Assembly: GCF_947501415.1 (NCBI RefSeq)
Contig: NZ_CANMVL010000002.1
Span: 335,936-399,935 of the forward strand
DNA length: 64,000 bases
Direction of reading: 5' to 3'
Source of the DNA: an uncultured Halomonas sp.
GTDB lineage: Bacteria; Pseudomonadota; Gammaproteobacteria; Pseudomonadales; Halomonadaceae
In this document: piece by piece, positions 1 to 8,390 of the stretch
Layout of the letters: every line of letters starts with the position of its first letter
Numbering within the stretch: the stretch's first letter is position 1
The notes under the pieces: model-generated
The model's input: only the letters and a program-made list of their open reading frames with translations
The model's database searches: none
Told to the model about the DNA's origin: nothing
Made by a program: the position numbers and the translations under genes

Positions 1-572
1 GCCCTCAGACCGAGCATGCGGTGGAGGTGCTGAACACCCTCCAGAAGACCGGTAGCAAGCCCGCCCCCTGGCGCGATCAGCCAACGCTGGAGACCAACCC
101 CAACGGCTGGTACCGGGAGGCCGAGCTGGAGCAGGCGCTGGGCTCTCCGACACGCAAGCCGCCCCTGACGGTCGTGCCCTGCCCCTGGAGGCTTGCGCTG
201 GCCTGGGACCTCGGCACCAGCCCCAGCGGTATCGGCTGCCACGAGCAGGTCGCCGACAGCCTGGCGCGCATCCTGGAGCGGGTACATGACCACTACGGAC
301 CGCAGCGCCTCAGGGAGCTGGGCCTGCATCGCTACGGCGGCTGCTACAACAAGCGTCGCAAGCGCGGCGGCACCCGCTGGTCGACCCACGCCTGGGGCCT
401 GGCCATCGACTGGGACCCGAGCCACAACAAGCTCCGGTGGAGACGCGACCGAGCACGCCTGGCTCGGCCGGAGTACGACACCTGGTGGCGCCTCTGGGAA
501 GAGGAAGGCTGGGTCAGCCTGGGGCGCACGCGCAACTTCGATTGGATGCATGTGCAGGCCGTCAAGCTCTGA
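1..572 (+). CDS. Peptidoglycan-binding / M15-family peptidase, 5'-truncated
   Basis: The reading frame is open to the left edge of the window, and codons 3-20 read PQTEHA, so the true start lies outside. 'GPQTE.AV' is a typical end of a peptidoglycan-binding type 1 repeat, so the missing N-terminus probably carries that domain (inference). Counting from the in-frame GTG at 21, the C-terminal part has the M15 zinc-peptidase pattern S-x-H-x-x-G-x-A-x-D (STHAWGLAID, H123 and D130) and the later FDWMHVQ (H177), the usual third ligand. M15 enzymes are D-Ala-D-Ala carboxypeptidases or L-Ala-D-Glu endolysins that cleave stem peptides. A cell-wall hydrolase of phage or secretion origin is possible. 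The family call is fairly sure; the role is not. Confidence 0.75.
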   Translation, partial: PQTEHAVEVLNTLQKTGSKPAPWRDQPTLETNPNGWYREAELEQALGSPTRKPPLTVVPCPWRLALAWDLGTSPSGIGCHEQVADSLARILERVHDHYGPQRLRELGLHRYGGCYNKRRKRGGTRWSTHAWGLAIDWDPSHNKLRWRRDRARLARPEYDTWWRLWEEEGWVSLGRTRNFDWMHVQAVKL

Positions 573-579
573 CCCCGGC

Positions 580-1554
580 TCAATCACGCAGGATGGTCAT
601 GCGACGCAGCTCGTCCTCGGGGAAGACCCGACCGCTCTCCAAAGCGACGAACAGATGCTGAAACACCACACCGGGCTTGCCGGGCACGATGCCCGACCGA
701 AAATAGGAGTGCCCCTTGGGGAAATCGTAGAGGGTATTGACGTCGTCGCAGTCGACCGCGAAGACATTGCGCGGCAGCCGGATCATGTCTTCGGGGCCGG
801 TGTGACCGAGCCGCCTGGAGGCGATGCGATTCCTCAGGTTGGAGGCCTTGCTGGCACGCAACGCCAGGTCGTCGGAGGCAAAGTAGACGGTCACATTGCG
901 TGAGCTATGGACGATCAGCTCACCACTGCGCCCCTCCTCCAGTGACTCGTTGACGATATCGGCGGCAACCAGGAAGGTATTGCGAAACAGCAGCGGCACC
1001 CCGCCCGGCAGCGAGTACTTGTGCCAGACCCTCAGGGTCTCGCGCAGCACGCGATTGCCCATGGAGTGGGCCAGCACGTTGATGCGCTTCAGGCAGGGGG
1101 TCGGGTCCAGCTTGAACTGCTCTCCCTCCCGCCAGTCCAGGAAGCGCTGCAACACGCGGGCGAAGGAGAAGCCGCTCAGGTCGGCCGACTCCTGATCATC
1201 CCAGTAGTCCTTCACTATCCCCAGGTCATTGTCACAGGGCCACACCAGAGGCACCACCAGCACCTCGCCTGGCTTGGTCTCATCGCACAGCGACTGAAAC
1301 TCCTGGACCGCAACGAAGACATCTTCCGGCAGATTGGAGAAGCCGTGGATATAGATCAGCACCTGATTGACATCGGCGTCCTTGAGCCGCTGCAGGAAGG
1401 CCGAACTGCCGATCTCCAGATACTCCTCCTCCCCCTGCCGCTCGCAGTAGAACACCGAGTTGCTGGCAGCGTTATTGTTGAGGTCGAAGGTGAAGTTACG
1501 GTTGACCCGAGTGCGAATGCTCTGGGTAGGAAAACGATTGGTAATGAACAGCAT
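580..1554 (-). CDS. DUF900-type alpha/beta hydrolase
   Basis: A 324-residue protein with the alpha/beta hydrolase layout seen in DUF900 proteins. It has an oxyanion-type IYIHGFSN strand-turn near residues 67-74 and a nucleophile elbow LAHSMGNRVL with Ser164; a GHSYF segment near the C-terminus is a candidate for the catalytic His. The substrate is unknown; relatives are esterase or lipase-like. The start is placed at the ATG of MLFITN because GAGGTGG lies eight bases upstream. A start nine codons earlier exists but has no ribosome-binding site. The gene ends eight bases from the M15 gene and converges with it. No signal peptide is seen, so it is probably cytoplasmic. Confidence 0.75.
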   Translation of the reverse strand: MLFITNRFPTQSIRTRVNRNFTFDLNNNAASNSVFYCERQGEEEYLEIGSSAFLQRLKDADVNQVLIYIHGFSNLPEDVFVAVQEFQSLCDETKPGEVLVVPLVWPCDNDLGIVKDYWDDQESADLSGFSFARVLQRFLDWREGEQFKLDPTPCLKRINVLAHSMGNRVLRETLRVWHKYSLPGGVPLLFRNTFLVAADIVNESLEEGRSGELIVHSSRNVTVYFASDDLALRASKASNLRNRIASRRLGHTGPEDMIRLPRNVFAVDCDDVNTLYDFPKGHSYFRSGIVPGKPGVVFQHLFVALESGRVFPEDELRRMTILRD

Positions 1555-1637
1555 GGCGGCCACCTCGCAGGACGGCGGCAATCACACCGCCTTCCCTTGA
1601 AGTTAGCAGCTGCGCGGGAGTTGGCCGCCCTGCACCG

Positions 1638-2012
1638 TTAACGCTTCTCGGCGCGCAGGCGCGGCTCGAGCATGGCCAGGTACTCGGCAAGTACCACGGC
1701 GTTGTTGTGGCGCTCATCCTTGGCGGCGAATACCAGGGTCACCCTTTTCCCGAGGGCTCGCTCGGCCAGGGGCCTGAGCCGTTCGCGATGCTCCTTGAGC
1801 TCGCCCAGGTAGCGGCGGCGGAACTCGCCCCACCCCTGATCACCGGCATGGAAGGCCTTGCGCAGGGTGTCGCTGGGAGCGACCTCCTTGGGCCACTCGT
1901 CGATTTTCGCCTCCTCCTTGGAGACGCCACGGGGCCATAGACGGTCAACCAGCACACGATAGCCGTCGTTATGGTTCGCGGCGTCGAAGGCACGCTTCAG
2001 CTCCAGGCTCAT
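1638..2012 (-). CDS. DUF488 (YeaO-like) family protein
   Basis: A small basic cytoplasmic protein of 124 residues. The motif VDRLWPRG near the N-terminus and the later FAAKDERHNNAVVLAEYL are hallmarks of the DUF488/YeaO family, whose biochemical role is not established. The start at MSLELKRAF is preferred because GGAGGTG precedes it by seven bases; a start five codons earlier would place the Shine-Dalgarno inside the gene. It sits in a minus-strand series with the YtoQ gene upstream and the DUF900 gene downstream, with short gaps, so co-transcription is possible. Confidence 0.8.
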   Translation of the reverse strand: MSLELKRAFDAANHNDGYRVLVDRLWPRGVSKEEAKIDEWPKEVAPSDTLRKAFHAGDQGWGEFRRRYLGELKEHRERLRPLAERALGKRVTLVFAAKDERHNNAVVLAEYLAMLEPRLRAEKR

Positions 2013-2074
2013 GGGGGACACCTCCATCGAGAATGGTGCCCCCCAGTGTAGTCAATCAACGCCGCAGATTGGGG

Positions 2075-2515
2075 TCAGGCCTTGAGCACGTAGCGCAGCA
2101 CCTCGACCACCTGGTCGGTGGTGGTACACCAGGCCTGGGCATCGGCATCGACCTCCTTGAGCGGATGCACGATCTCCTCGCCGTGGAGGGTCACGTAGGG
2201 CTTGCCCAAGGCGGCGCAGTAGCCTGCGTCGAAGGCGGCATTCCACTGCTTGTACTTGTCGCCAAAGCGCACCACCACCAGATCACTCTGCTCGATCAGG
2301 GTGCGTGTGCGGATGGCATTGACCTTGGAGGACTGATGATCCCGCCAGAACTGGCTCGGGGTCTCGCCCAGATGGTCGCCGGCGGCATCGCTGGCGTCAT
2401 GGTCGGTCACCGGAGCGGTGAACACCACATCGAGGCCGGCCGCCTCGGCGCCGCGCTGGATCTCGTCGCGCCAATCGGTGTGGATCTCGCCGGAAAGATA
2501 GACGTGAAAGCTCAT
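2075..2515 (-). CDS. ytoQ: YtoQ family protein
   Basis: A 146-residue protein starting MSFHVYLSGEIHTDWR, which matches the YtoQ family. YLSGEIH, FTAPVTDHDASD and the C-terminal VVVRFGDKYKQWNAAFDAG are the recognisable blocks. The fold resembles nucleoside 2-deoxyribosyltransferases, but no function is established for this family. AAGGAG lies six bases before the chosen ATG, and the six codons upstream of it are discarded. It is separated by about 60 bp from the DUF488 gene on the same strand. Confidence 0.8.
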   Translation of the reverse strand: MSFHVYLSGEIHTDWRDEIQRGAEAAGLDVVFTAPVTDHDASDAAGDHLGETPSQFWRDHQSSKVNAIRTRTLIEQSDLVVVRFGDKYKQWNAAFDAGYCAALGKPYVTLHGEEIVHPLKEVDADAQAWCTTTDQVVEVLRYVLKA

Positions 2516-2711
2516 GGCAGGCTCCTTGCGCAAGTGGACAGATGACCCATCATGATACCTCAGATGGACATCTACTGGAAATCAATTCCATTTCATGCAG
2601 GCAACCCTGTAATGAGCCCTTGCACGCCGCCAGCACGGTCATGATGCCTGTAAGGTCGGGAGCCGTTGCCCGACAGAACCCTGTGACCCCAGGGTCGAGA
2701 GGAGGCAGATC

Positions 2712-3161
2712 ATGAAACGCACGCATGGGTGGAGGGCCGCCATCCTGATGGTAGGTCTAGCCTGGTCGCTGGGGGCTACCGCCGACGGGCGCATCTTCAC
2801 GCGCGACGGACTGGCCATCGGCGGAACCGACCCGGTGGCCTACTTCACCGAGGGCAGGCCGGTGGCCGGCTCACCGGAGCACCAGCTCGAGTGGCAAGAC
2901 GCCACCTGGCAGTTCGCTTCCGCCGAGCACCGCGACCGCTTCCAGGCCGCCCCCGAGACCTACGCCCCAGAATATGGCGGCTGGTGCGCCTGGGCCGCGG
3001 CACGCGGCGAGGCCGCCTCGACCGTGCCCGAGGCGTGGAAGATCGTCGACGACAAGCTCTATCTGAACTACAGCCGCTTTATCCAGTGGCGCTGGGAGCG
3101 TGACATTCCCGGCCATATCGAGGCCGCCGATAGCCACTGGCCGAATATCTTCGCGCCTTGA
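2712..3161 (+). CDS. Exported YHS-domain protein
   Basis: A 149-residue protein with an N-terminal signal peptide (MKRTHGW, then a hydrophobic stretch AAILMVGLAWSLGATA) and a YHS-type domain: IGGTDPVAYFTEGRPVAG, then FASAEHRDRFQAAPETYAPEYGGWCAW. YHS domains are small modules often linked to metals or haem in the periplasm. This stand-alone exported form has no assigned reaction. AGGAGG is placed seven bases before the ATG. It is transcribed divergently from the ytoQ group, with about 200 bp of promoter space between them. Confidence 0.8.
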   Translation: MKRTHGWRAAILMVGLAWSLGATADGRIFTRDGLAIGGTDPVAYFTEGRPVAGSPEHQLEWQDATWQFASAEHRDRFQAAPETYAPEYGGWCAWAAARGEAASTVPEAWKIVDDKLYLNYSRFIQWRWERDIPGHIEAADSHWPNIFAP

Positions 3162-3231
3162 TCACTCATAGCACCGTTGGGCGCTGATCCAGTCGACCAG
3201 CGGGCACCAGAGAAGCTAGCGGGCTGGGTAT

Positions 3232-3268
3232 GCGGATACCCTCGAGAGTACGCGGTTATCCTCGAGAG
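3232..3268. repeat. Two imperfect 17-bp direct repeats
   Basis: GCGGATACCCTCGAGAG at 3232-3248 recurs as GCGGTTATCCTCGAGAG at 3252-3268, a 20-bp period with two mismatches. The pair lies between the convergent ends of the YHS gene and the MOSC gene. Each unit contains the palindrome CTCGAG. Function unknown. Confidence 0.6.
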
Positions 3269-3270
3269 AG

Positions 3271-4116
3271 TCAGCGCGGCTTCGGCGTCAGGGGCTCGCC
3301 GACACTGATCGTCCGCCCCTCCCCTGCCAGCAGGATAGCGTTCTGCCCAAAGTACCCGCCCGGTGCCAGGCGGGCATTCATCTCCACCAGCGTACGCAGA
3401 GGCTCGCCCGGCGCCTCGATCTCACCGCTGTGCTGATCCACGGTGGTGATCTTGCAGCGCTGGCAGGGCTTGCGCAGCCCCAGCCGCCAGCCACTCTCGG
3501 CGGCGGCCAGCTCTTGCCAGCCATCCTCGACGAAGGGCATTTCGTGGTCGACCACGATGCTGGGCCGAAAACGACTCATCGGCACTGGCTCGAGCCCCTT
3601 GGCTGCCAGGCGGCGGTTCAATTCGACAAGCGAGGCCTCGCCCACCACCAGGAAGGGATAGCCATCGGCAAAGCCGGTATGTGCCTGCTCGCCCGGCTCG
3701 AGATAGTGCGGCTCGACCCGGCGCCGCTGCTCGGGCGCGAAGCGTACCAGGCGCAGACCACTGCCCCGGAAATCGCCCAGCACCCTACCCAGCCATTCCC
3801 TGGCCTCGACGCCCTCATCCAGGGCGGCACAGCGATCCTCCCAGACATAGACCGACAGCCGTTCCTGCCCCTCCGCTGTCAGGGGGACACGCAACGCCTC
3901 GGCATCCGGATGGCTCAACACCAGGGCATCGGCCTCGAGACTGACCCGAATGGCGGCCATGACCGGCAATTGGCGCTGGGTAACGAAACGCCCCACATCG
4001 TCGACCACCATCCAGCGGCGATCCCAGGCGAGTCCTTCGGGAGTCAGCTCGGCCTCGTTCAGGGCGATGGCGCCCAGTGACTTGACCGGGTAGATAGAAA
4101 GCTGGGTGATCCTCAT
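3271..4116 (-). CDS. MOSC domain protein (YcbX-like)
   Basis: A 281-residue protein with an N-terminal MOSC beta-barrel domain (MRITQLSIYPVKSLGAI, then GLAWDRRWMVVD) followed by a MOSC domain whose conserved cysteine lies in RKPCQRCKITTVD. MOSC proteins bind or use the molybdenum cofactor; E. coli YcbX helps detoxify N-hydroxylated base analogues. The YcbX ferredoxin domain is absent here because the protein ends just after GGYFGQNAIL. The start is set at MRITQL because CAGGAG sits just before it. The next gene upstream is the small hypothetical at 4169-4525. Confidence 0.85.
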   Translation of the reverse strand: MRITQLSIYPVKSLGAIALNEAELTPEGLAWDRRWMVVDDVGRFVTQRQLPVMAAIRVSLEADALVLSHPDAEALRVPLTAEGQERLSVYVWEDRCAALDEGVEAREWLGRVLGDFRGSGLRLVRFAPEQRRRVEPHYLEPGEQAHTGFADGYPFLVVGEASLVELNRRLAAKGLEPVPMSRFRPSIVVDHEMPFVEDGWQELAAAESGWRLGLRKPCQRCKITTVDQHSGEIEAPGEPLRTLVEMNARLAPGGYFGQNAILLAGEGRTISVGEPLTPKPR

Positions 4117-4168
4117 GGGCGGCTCCTGGGGCAAGAAATGCCCAAAGCCTAGCCCAGGCGATCAGAGA

Positions 4169-4525
4169 TTACAGCCGGGTGGTTTCGATCACGAAGCCGA
4201 TAATGGGATAGCCAGCCTTGCGGGCGGCCTTCTCGGCTTCCAGCTGTGCCTCAATCTTGGAGATACTCGACGACACATGCTCGAACACGGTATCCATCTC
4301 GAGCTGCTTGGTCCGTACGGCCAGCTTCACCCGATGGCCTGTCTTCGGCGAACCGCCAGGCTTGCTGCGTGGCGCCTTGGGCTTTGTCTTCGCGTTGCTC
4401 TTGTCCTCGATGGGCCACTCGGGAGCGGAGGTCGCCGCCTTGCGTCGAGTCTCCTGGGCCTTGTCCATGAAACTGTCGATATCGCGGCGCATCTGCCGCT
4501 CGAATTCGCTAAGTTCCGTTTCCAT
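4169..4525 (-). CDS. Hypothetical charged protein
   Basis: A 118-residue hydrophilic protein (126 if an upstream ATG is used). The N-terminal third is acidic and helical (METELSEFERQMRRDIDSFMDK), the middle is Lys/Pro/Ser rich and likely disordered, and the C-terminal half (EHVSSSISKIEAQLEAEKAARKAG) looks like a short coiled coil ending in a hydrophobic YPIIGFVIETTRL. No family was recognised. Codon use and GC match the flanking chromosome, unlike the AT-rich genes further on. A weak GGAG precedes the chosen start. Confidence 0.5.
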   Translation of the reverse strand: METELSEFERQMRRDIDSFMDKAQETRRKAATSAPEWPIEDKSNAKTKPKAPRSKPGGSPKTGHRVKLAVRTKQLEMDTVFEHVSSSISKIEAQLEAEKAARKAGYPIIGFVIETTRL

Positions 4526-4549
4526 CGTGTCTCCGTCTGCTTCAATCAT

Positions 4550-5035
4550 CGCGCGATTGTACCAGAGTTCGCGCGCTTACGACTCCCTGCTGCTTCACGA
4601 GGGGTGAAGCGGGAAGTGTCGCTTGGTTAAAGGCAACGTGGCAGCTTCCAAAAAAGAGCTGTCAAGTCCTGCTTTTCTGACACAACAGGCATTAAACTGC
4701 ACGCCTGTTAATTGAACTGAACGAGCACGCGCGTTCAAAAGCGTTATGCCGCTTTCATAAAGAACACCTAAACCATTGGGGCAATGAAACGCGAAGCATG
4801 GATCATGCTGCATAACAGTTTTCACCGTGCACGCTGAATAACACTGATAAAAATTCTGACAAACTCTCCTAGTACGGCTGCTGTGATTCTACTGATCACA
4901 TTTTTTCAACACTCAACAATAGCATAACTAACTGCCACTTTGCACCATCTTGCACTGAGGACATCTTGCCCCCCCCCACAACCTTCCTCCTGCATTATCG
5001 ACTTCCCTCACAGCCCTAAACTTCAGAAGGATTAC
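4550..5035. other. Intergenic stretch, no gene recognised
   Basis: About 485 bp in which base composition falls from the GC-rich chromosome to an AT-rich island. Only short frames occur and none has a convincing ribosome-binding site or family signature. GTTATGC at 4743 and GCATAAC near 4809 form an inverted pair but in the wrong order for an integron attC site. No RNA gene is seen. Confidence 0.5.
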
Positions 5036-5701
5036 TCACTTTTGGCACTTTCTATCTGCAGTATATTCAGAGCGACACTTCAGTCGATAGATATGTTGCC
5101 GGTTCGTTTCACGCGAAGGGGAAAAACGGGCCGATTGAATTTTTCTGACGCACTCATTGACTCCCTCTTCCGATAGCACAGGTTGAGTAAATGACTTTAT
5201 ATAACTTATATATCCAACACCCTTCGTGACGTTAGGCGGCATTTTGGTTTTTAAAATTGCTTCACCAACAAAAACCACGACTGAATGAATATGCTCATCA
5301 GGAAGGTCAAGCACCCTTTGCAAGGCTTTAGCATGTTTGTAGTTCTGCCGCAAAGGATTCTGGAACTTGAATGACTTTCGATATATTTTCTGAGTCCAAT
5401 GAGAGTAGCGCTCACTCCCAAATATCCATCCTCGCATATTTTTTGTTTCTACTACAAAAACTCCGAAAGCTGAAACAAAGACATGATCAATTTGAGTAGA
5501 CCCATCTGTCGTGGGAAGGGTAACATTATGAACAGGCCTATATATTTCAGCCGGCAACCGCCACCTGGCAATTATCTTGACCAATATTTCCCCCCATAGC
5601 CCTTTGAACCAAGGTGTCTTGATCAGACTCATCAAAATTACTATGGGAATCACCCACCATGTAGCTTTAACAAAATCAAAAGTCACCCATGAATAATCCA
5701 A
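5036..5701 (-). CDS. NERD-domain (nuclease-related) membrane-anchored protein
   Basis: A 221-residue protein with one N-terminal hydrophobic helix (WWVIPIVILMSLI, about residues 15-27) followed by a NERD domain: GLWGEILVKII, LPTTDGSTQIDHVFVSAFGVFVVETKNMRGWIFG, then a region with FQNPLRQNYKHAKAL. The pattern G-E, D-H and E-T-K is that of the NERD domain, which resembles PD-(D/E)xK nucleases. The start is TTG with GGAG seven bases upstream. It lies 53 bp downstream of the orphan gene at 5755-6309, probably in one transcript. Base composition is much AT-richer than the rest of the window, which suggests acquisition by transfer. The biological role is unknown; NERD proteins occur in plasmid, phage and defence contexts. 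Confidence 0.75.
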   Translation of the reverse strand: MDYSWVTFDFVKATWWVIPIVILMSLIKTPWFKGLWGEILVKIIARWRLPAEIYRPVHNVTLPTTDGSTQIDHVFVSAFGVFVVETKNMRGWIFGSERYSHWTQKIYRKSFKFQNPLRQNYKHAKALQRVLDLPDEHIHSVVVFVGEAILKTKMPPNVTKGVGYISYIKSFTQPVLSEEGVNECVRKIQSARFSPSRETNRQHIYRLKCRSEYTADRKCQK

Positions 5702-5754
5702 AACAACACTCCATATAAATCCATTGCAAAATATCTTAACGCAAGAGATAGGAC

Positions 5755-6309
5755 CTATTTTTGAAGACGCTCTAACTCTTCATAACGTGAGCATGCACGA
5801 TTTCGCTCTACCTCGGTTGATGATCTATTAAGAATCAACCTATTGCATTCTCTTTTCGCCTCCTCAAGTGGAGTAGCATGGCCAGCGGATGAAATAAAAG
5901 CAATCGTGGGCTTAAAGGATATTGCTGCAGAGCAATACATATTCTTCACACTATCGTATCTCGCTCCCACTCGCGGATTGCTTTGAAGATAACGGCATGT
6001 CTCCACAAAGAGCTCCTTTGCTCCCAGCGTGCAGCTAGAGTATTCATCCACCCTACCCTTCTTATCTGCGCAAACAGACCCATCTCGTATCCTCCACATT
6101 TGATGTTCAAATGAAACACGCTGGTCATCGTAATCAACCACAACAGCCTGAACATCTGTATTTAGCGAGCTCTTAAAATGATTACTTACTACGCCTGACG
6201 TTCCATCTAAAAAAACTGCCAACATGGCTGAAATTGGATCCATACACCCCTCATATTTCTCATTAACAAAATTATTAAAACCAAGCAACAACTCATCAAG
6301 CCAAGACAT
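5755..6309 (-). CDS. Hypothetical protein, AT-rich island
   Basis: A 184-residue protein with no recognised family. The N-terminus is amphipathic (MSWLDELLLGFNNFVNEKYEG). A segment DPISAMLAVFLDGTSGVVSNHF could be a short membrane or hydrophobic core segment. Several cysteines are spread through the C-terminal half (SSCTLG, ETCRYL, KRECNRL, NRACSRY). Ribosome-binding signals are weak: only GGGTGG directly adjoins the ATG, and a TTG start four codons earlier is possible. Codon use is AT-rich like the NERD gene downstream, with which it probably forms an operon. Confidence 0.5.
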   Translation of the reverse strand: MSWLDELLLGFNNFVNEKYEGCMDPISAMLAVFLDGTSGVVSNHFKSSLNTDVQAVVVDYDDQRVSFEHQMWRIRDGSVCADKKGRVDEYSSCTLGAKELFVETCRYLQSNPRVGARYDSVKNMYCSAAISFKPTIAFISSAGHATPLEEAKRECNRLILNRSSTEVERNRACSRYEELERLQK

Positions 6310-6515
6310 CCACCCTGGCAATAAAATTTTATATTCCCCTGCTCACATTGTTATGAATCCAGGATCAAATCGACCACCGCCTTCCTTCGAGCTGCTATTC
6401 AGCATCTTAACCGATCAGCGAGCCACTTTTTAGGTTAGTGATGAATAATGAAAAAAAATACGCTTTCAGAAAGTAGAGATGTAAGACATTTCCTATATCT
6501 CTAGGAAGACATCGC

Positions 6516-6552
6516 CAAAAAAGACAGGCCGGGCGAGTTGTCGCCCGGCCTG
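6516..6552 (-). terminator. Rho-independent terminator of the alcohol dehydrogenase gene
   Basis: A perfect 12-bp stem CAGGCCGGGCGA (6525-6536) / TCGCCCGGCCTG (6541-6552) with loop GTTG. Read on the minus strand it is followed by TCTTTTTTGG. This is the clearest intrinsic terminator in the window and lies 18 bp past the dehydrogenase stop. Confidence 0.9.
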
Positions 6553-6569
6553 GGAGATGCCATGCGGCC

Positions 6570-7649
6570 TTACGACACTTCAAGGGCGATCTTGAGCACG
6601 CCGTCGCGCTGGTGGCTGAAGAGATCATAGGCATCGACGATCTTCTCCAGAGGGTAGCGGTGGGTAACCATGGGGCCAAGGTCCAGACGACCGCTGTCGA
6701 TGATCTGCATCAGGCGGCGCATGCGCTCCTTGCCTCCCGGGCACAGCGAGGTAACGATGCGATGGTCGCCCAGGCCCGCACTGAAGGCATCCAGGGGGAT
6801 GGTGAGGTCCTCGGAGTAGACCCCGAGGCTCGACAGGGTACCGCCAGGCTTGATGACACGCAGCGCCTGCTCGAAGGTCTGCTGCAGCCCCAGCGCCTCG
6901 ATGGAGGCATCCACTCCTCGCCCACCGGTCAGTTTTAGCACCTCCGAGACCACATCCACCTTGCGAAAGTTGAGGGTCACGTCGGCACCCAGCTTGCGGG
7001 CCATTTCCAGTCGCTCGTCTACACCATCCACGGCAATGATCATGCCGGCGCCGCGCAGCCGTGCGCCGGCGGTGGCGCACAGCCCGATGGGACCCTGGGC
7101 GAATACCACGACGCTGTCGCCGATCTTGATATTGGCGGCCTCCGCCCCGGCGAAGCCGGTGGACATGATGTCCGGGCACATCAGCACCTGGTCGTCGGTC
7201 AGACCATCGGGTACCGGCGAGAGGTTGGCCTGGGCGTCCGGCACGCGCAGGTACTCCGCCTGGGCCCCATCGATGGTGTTGCCGAAGCGCCAGCCGCCCA
7301 TGGGCTTGTAGCCATGGGCATGGTGGCCGCCATCCTGGGAGCTGCAGCCATCCTGACAGGCGTAGGAGGTGAAGCTCGGGCAGATCGCCCCGGCGATCAC
7401 CCGCTGCCCCTCACGGTAGCCCTGTACATTGGCGCCCAGCTTCTCGATCACGCCTACCGGCTCATGGCCCACGATCAGACCCTTCTCCACCGGGTACTCC
7501 CCCTTGAGGATATGTACGTCGGTGCCGCAGATGGTGGTGGTGGTCACACGGATCAGGGCATCGTTGGGACCGATATTGGGAATGGGGCGGTCGTCGATTT
7601 CGATACGTCCGGGCTCGACGAACACGGCAGCTTTCATCATGGTGGGCAT
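6570..7649 (-). CDS. Zinc-dependent alcohol dehydrogenase
   Basis: A 359-residue medium-chain dehydrogenase/reductase. The GroES-like half has TTICGTDVHILKGEYP (catalytic zinc Cys) and GHEPVGVIEKLG; the Rossmann half has VVVFAQGPIGLCATAGARL and then IIAVDG, where an Asp after beta-2 favours NAD over NADP. The sequence resembles secondary alcohol dehydrogenases, including an ACQDGC loop where other members carry structural zinc. It oxidises or reduces small alcohols and ketones in the cytoplasm; the exact substrate cannot be read. The ATG is chosen because CAGGAG lies just upstream. A strong terminator follows, so it is probably monocistronic. AGCTATA-like repeats lie in its upstream region. 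Confidence 0.85.
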   Translation of the reverse strand: MPTMMKAAVFVEPGRIEIDDRPIPNIGPNDALIRVTTTTICGTDVHILKGEYPVEKGLIVGHEPVGVIEKLGANVQGYREGQRVIAGAICPSFTSYACQDGCSSQDGGHHAHGYKPMGGWRFGNTIDGAQAEYLRVPDAQANLSPVPDGLTDDQVLMCPDIMSTGFAGAEAANIKIGDSVVVFAQGPIGLCATAGARLRGAGMIIAVDGVDERLEMARKLGADVTLNFRKVDVVSEVLKLTGGRGVDASIEALGLQQTFEQALRVIKPGGTLSSLGVYSEDLTIPLDAFSAGLGDHRIVTSLCPGGKERMRRLMQIIDSGRLDLGPMVTHRYPLEKIVDAYDLFSHQRDGVLKIALEVS

Positions 7650-7887
7650 CGCGGGCTCCTGGGCCGACAGGAAAATGGCCACTTAAGCTATAAAAGTGAC
7701 CACTACAGCTATAGCAGCTGGCCAGAGTGATACCTTGATGTATATCAACCAGAACGGCTATAGACCCTGTCAGTTGCGTCAAGCACCAGCCAGACTACCC
7801 AACTCGATCACCCCAGGTTTGTCGTAACCCCCTGCCCCGGGGCAGACTGGCAGTGCAATACCCCATCTCAACAAGGGAGACTGACCC
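7650..7887. promoter_or_regulatory. Divergent promoter region with GCTATA repeats
   Basis: The space between the alcohol dehydrogenase and peroxiredoxin genes holds three copies of GCTATA (near 7686, 7708 and 7760), one inside the palindrome GCTATAGC. They could be binding sites for a regulator of the dehydrogenase. No promoter element is certain. Confidence 0.35.
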
Positions 7888-8364
7888 ATGACGATAACGA
7901 CCGGCGAGCGCATTCCCGACGTGACCATCAAGACCAACGGCGCGGAAGGCCCCGAGGATATTCGCACCGGCGAACTCTTCAGCGGCAAGAAGGTGGTGCT
8001 GTTCGCAGTACCGGGCGCCTTTACCCCCGGCTGCTCCAACACTCACATGCCGGGCTTCGTGGTAAACGCCGACAAGCTGCTGGCCAAGGGGGTCGACACC
8101 ATCGCCTGCCTCGCGGTGAACGACGCCTTCGTGATGGGCGCCTGGCAGCAGGACCAGAACGCCCAGGCCATCACCATGCTGGCCGACGGCAACGCCGAGC
8201 TGACCCGTGCGCTGGGGCTTGAGCTGGACGCCAGCGGTGGCGGCATGGGGATCCGCTGCAAGCGCTTCGCCGCCATCGTCAACGACGGGGTGGTCGAGTA
8301 TCTGGGTGTCGATGACAAGGGCGTCGACAAGAGCAGCGCCGAAACGGTCATGGCCCAGCTGTAA
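7888..8364 (+). CDS. Peroxiredoxin, Prx5 type
   Basis: A 158-residue thiol peroxidase that reduces H2O2 and organic hydroperoxides in the cytoplasm. The peroxidatic cysteine is C49 in VPGAFTPGCSNTHMPGF, the signature of the Prx5/glutaredoxin-linked group. CLAVNDAFVMGAW and the C-terminal DDKGVDKSSAETVMAQL are also typical. The reductant is probably glutaredoxin/glutathione by family. A ribosome-binding site GGGAG lies nine bases before the ATG. The VOC gene follows after 26 bp on the same strand, so the two may be co-transcribed. Confidence 0.9.
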   Translation: MTITTGERIPDVTIKTNGAEGPEDIRTGELFSGKKVVLFAVPGAFTPGCSNTHMPGFVVNADKLLAKGVDTIACLAVNDAFVMGAWQQDQNAQAITMLADGNAELTRALGLELDASGGGMGIRCKRFAAIVNDGVVEYLGVDDKGVDKSSAETVMAQL

Positions 8365-8390
8365 ATGCTGGCATATTTCTGGAGAGTGAT

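Noticed and set aside
4743..4815. Inverted pair GTTATGC / GCATAAC resembling an integron attC site
   Set aside because: In attC the RYYYAAC element comes first and GTTRRRY last. Here the order is reversed on both strands and the bases do not fit the consensus, and no cassette or integrase gene is near.
4595..4825. A 76-codon frame on the minus strand in the island's edge
   Set aside because: No ribosome-binding site and no domain; it has the look of a random frame in a transition region.
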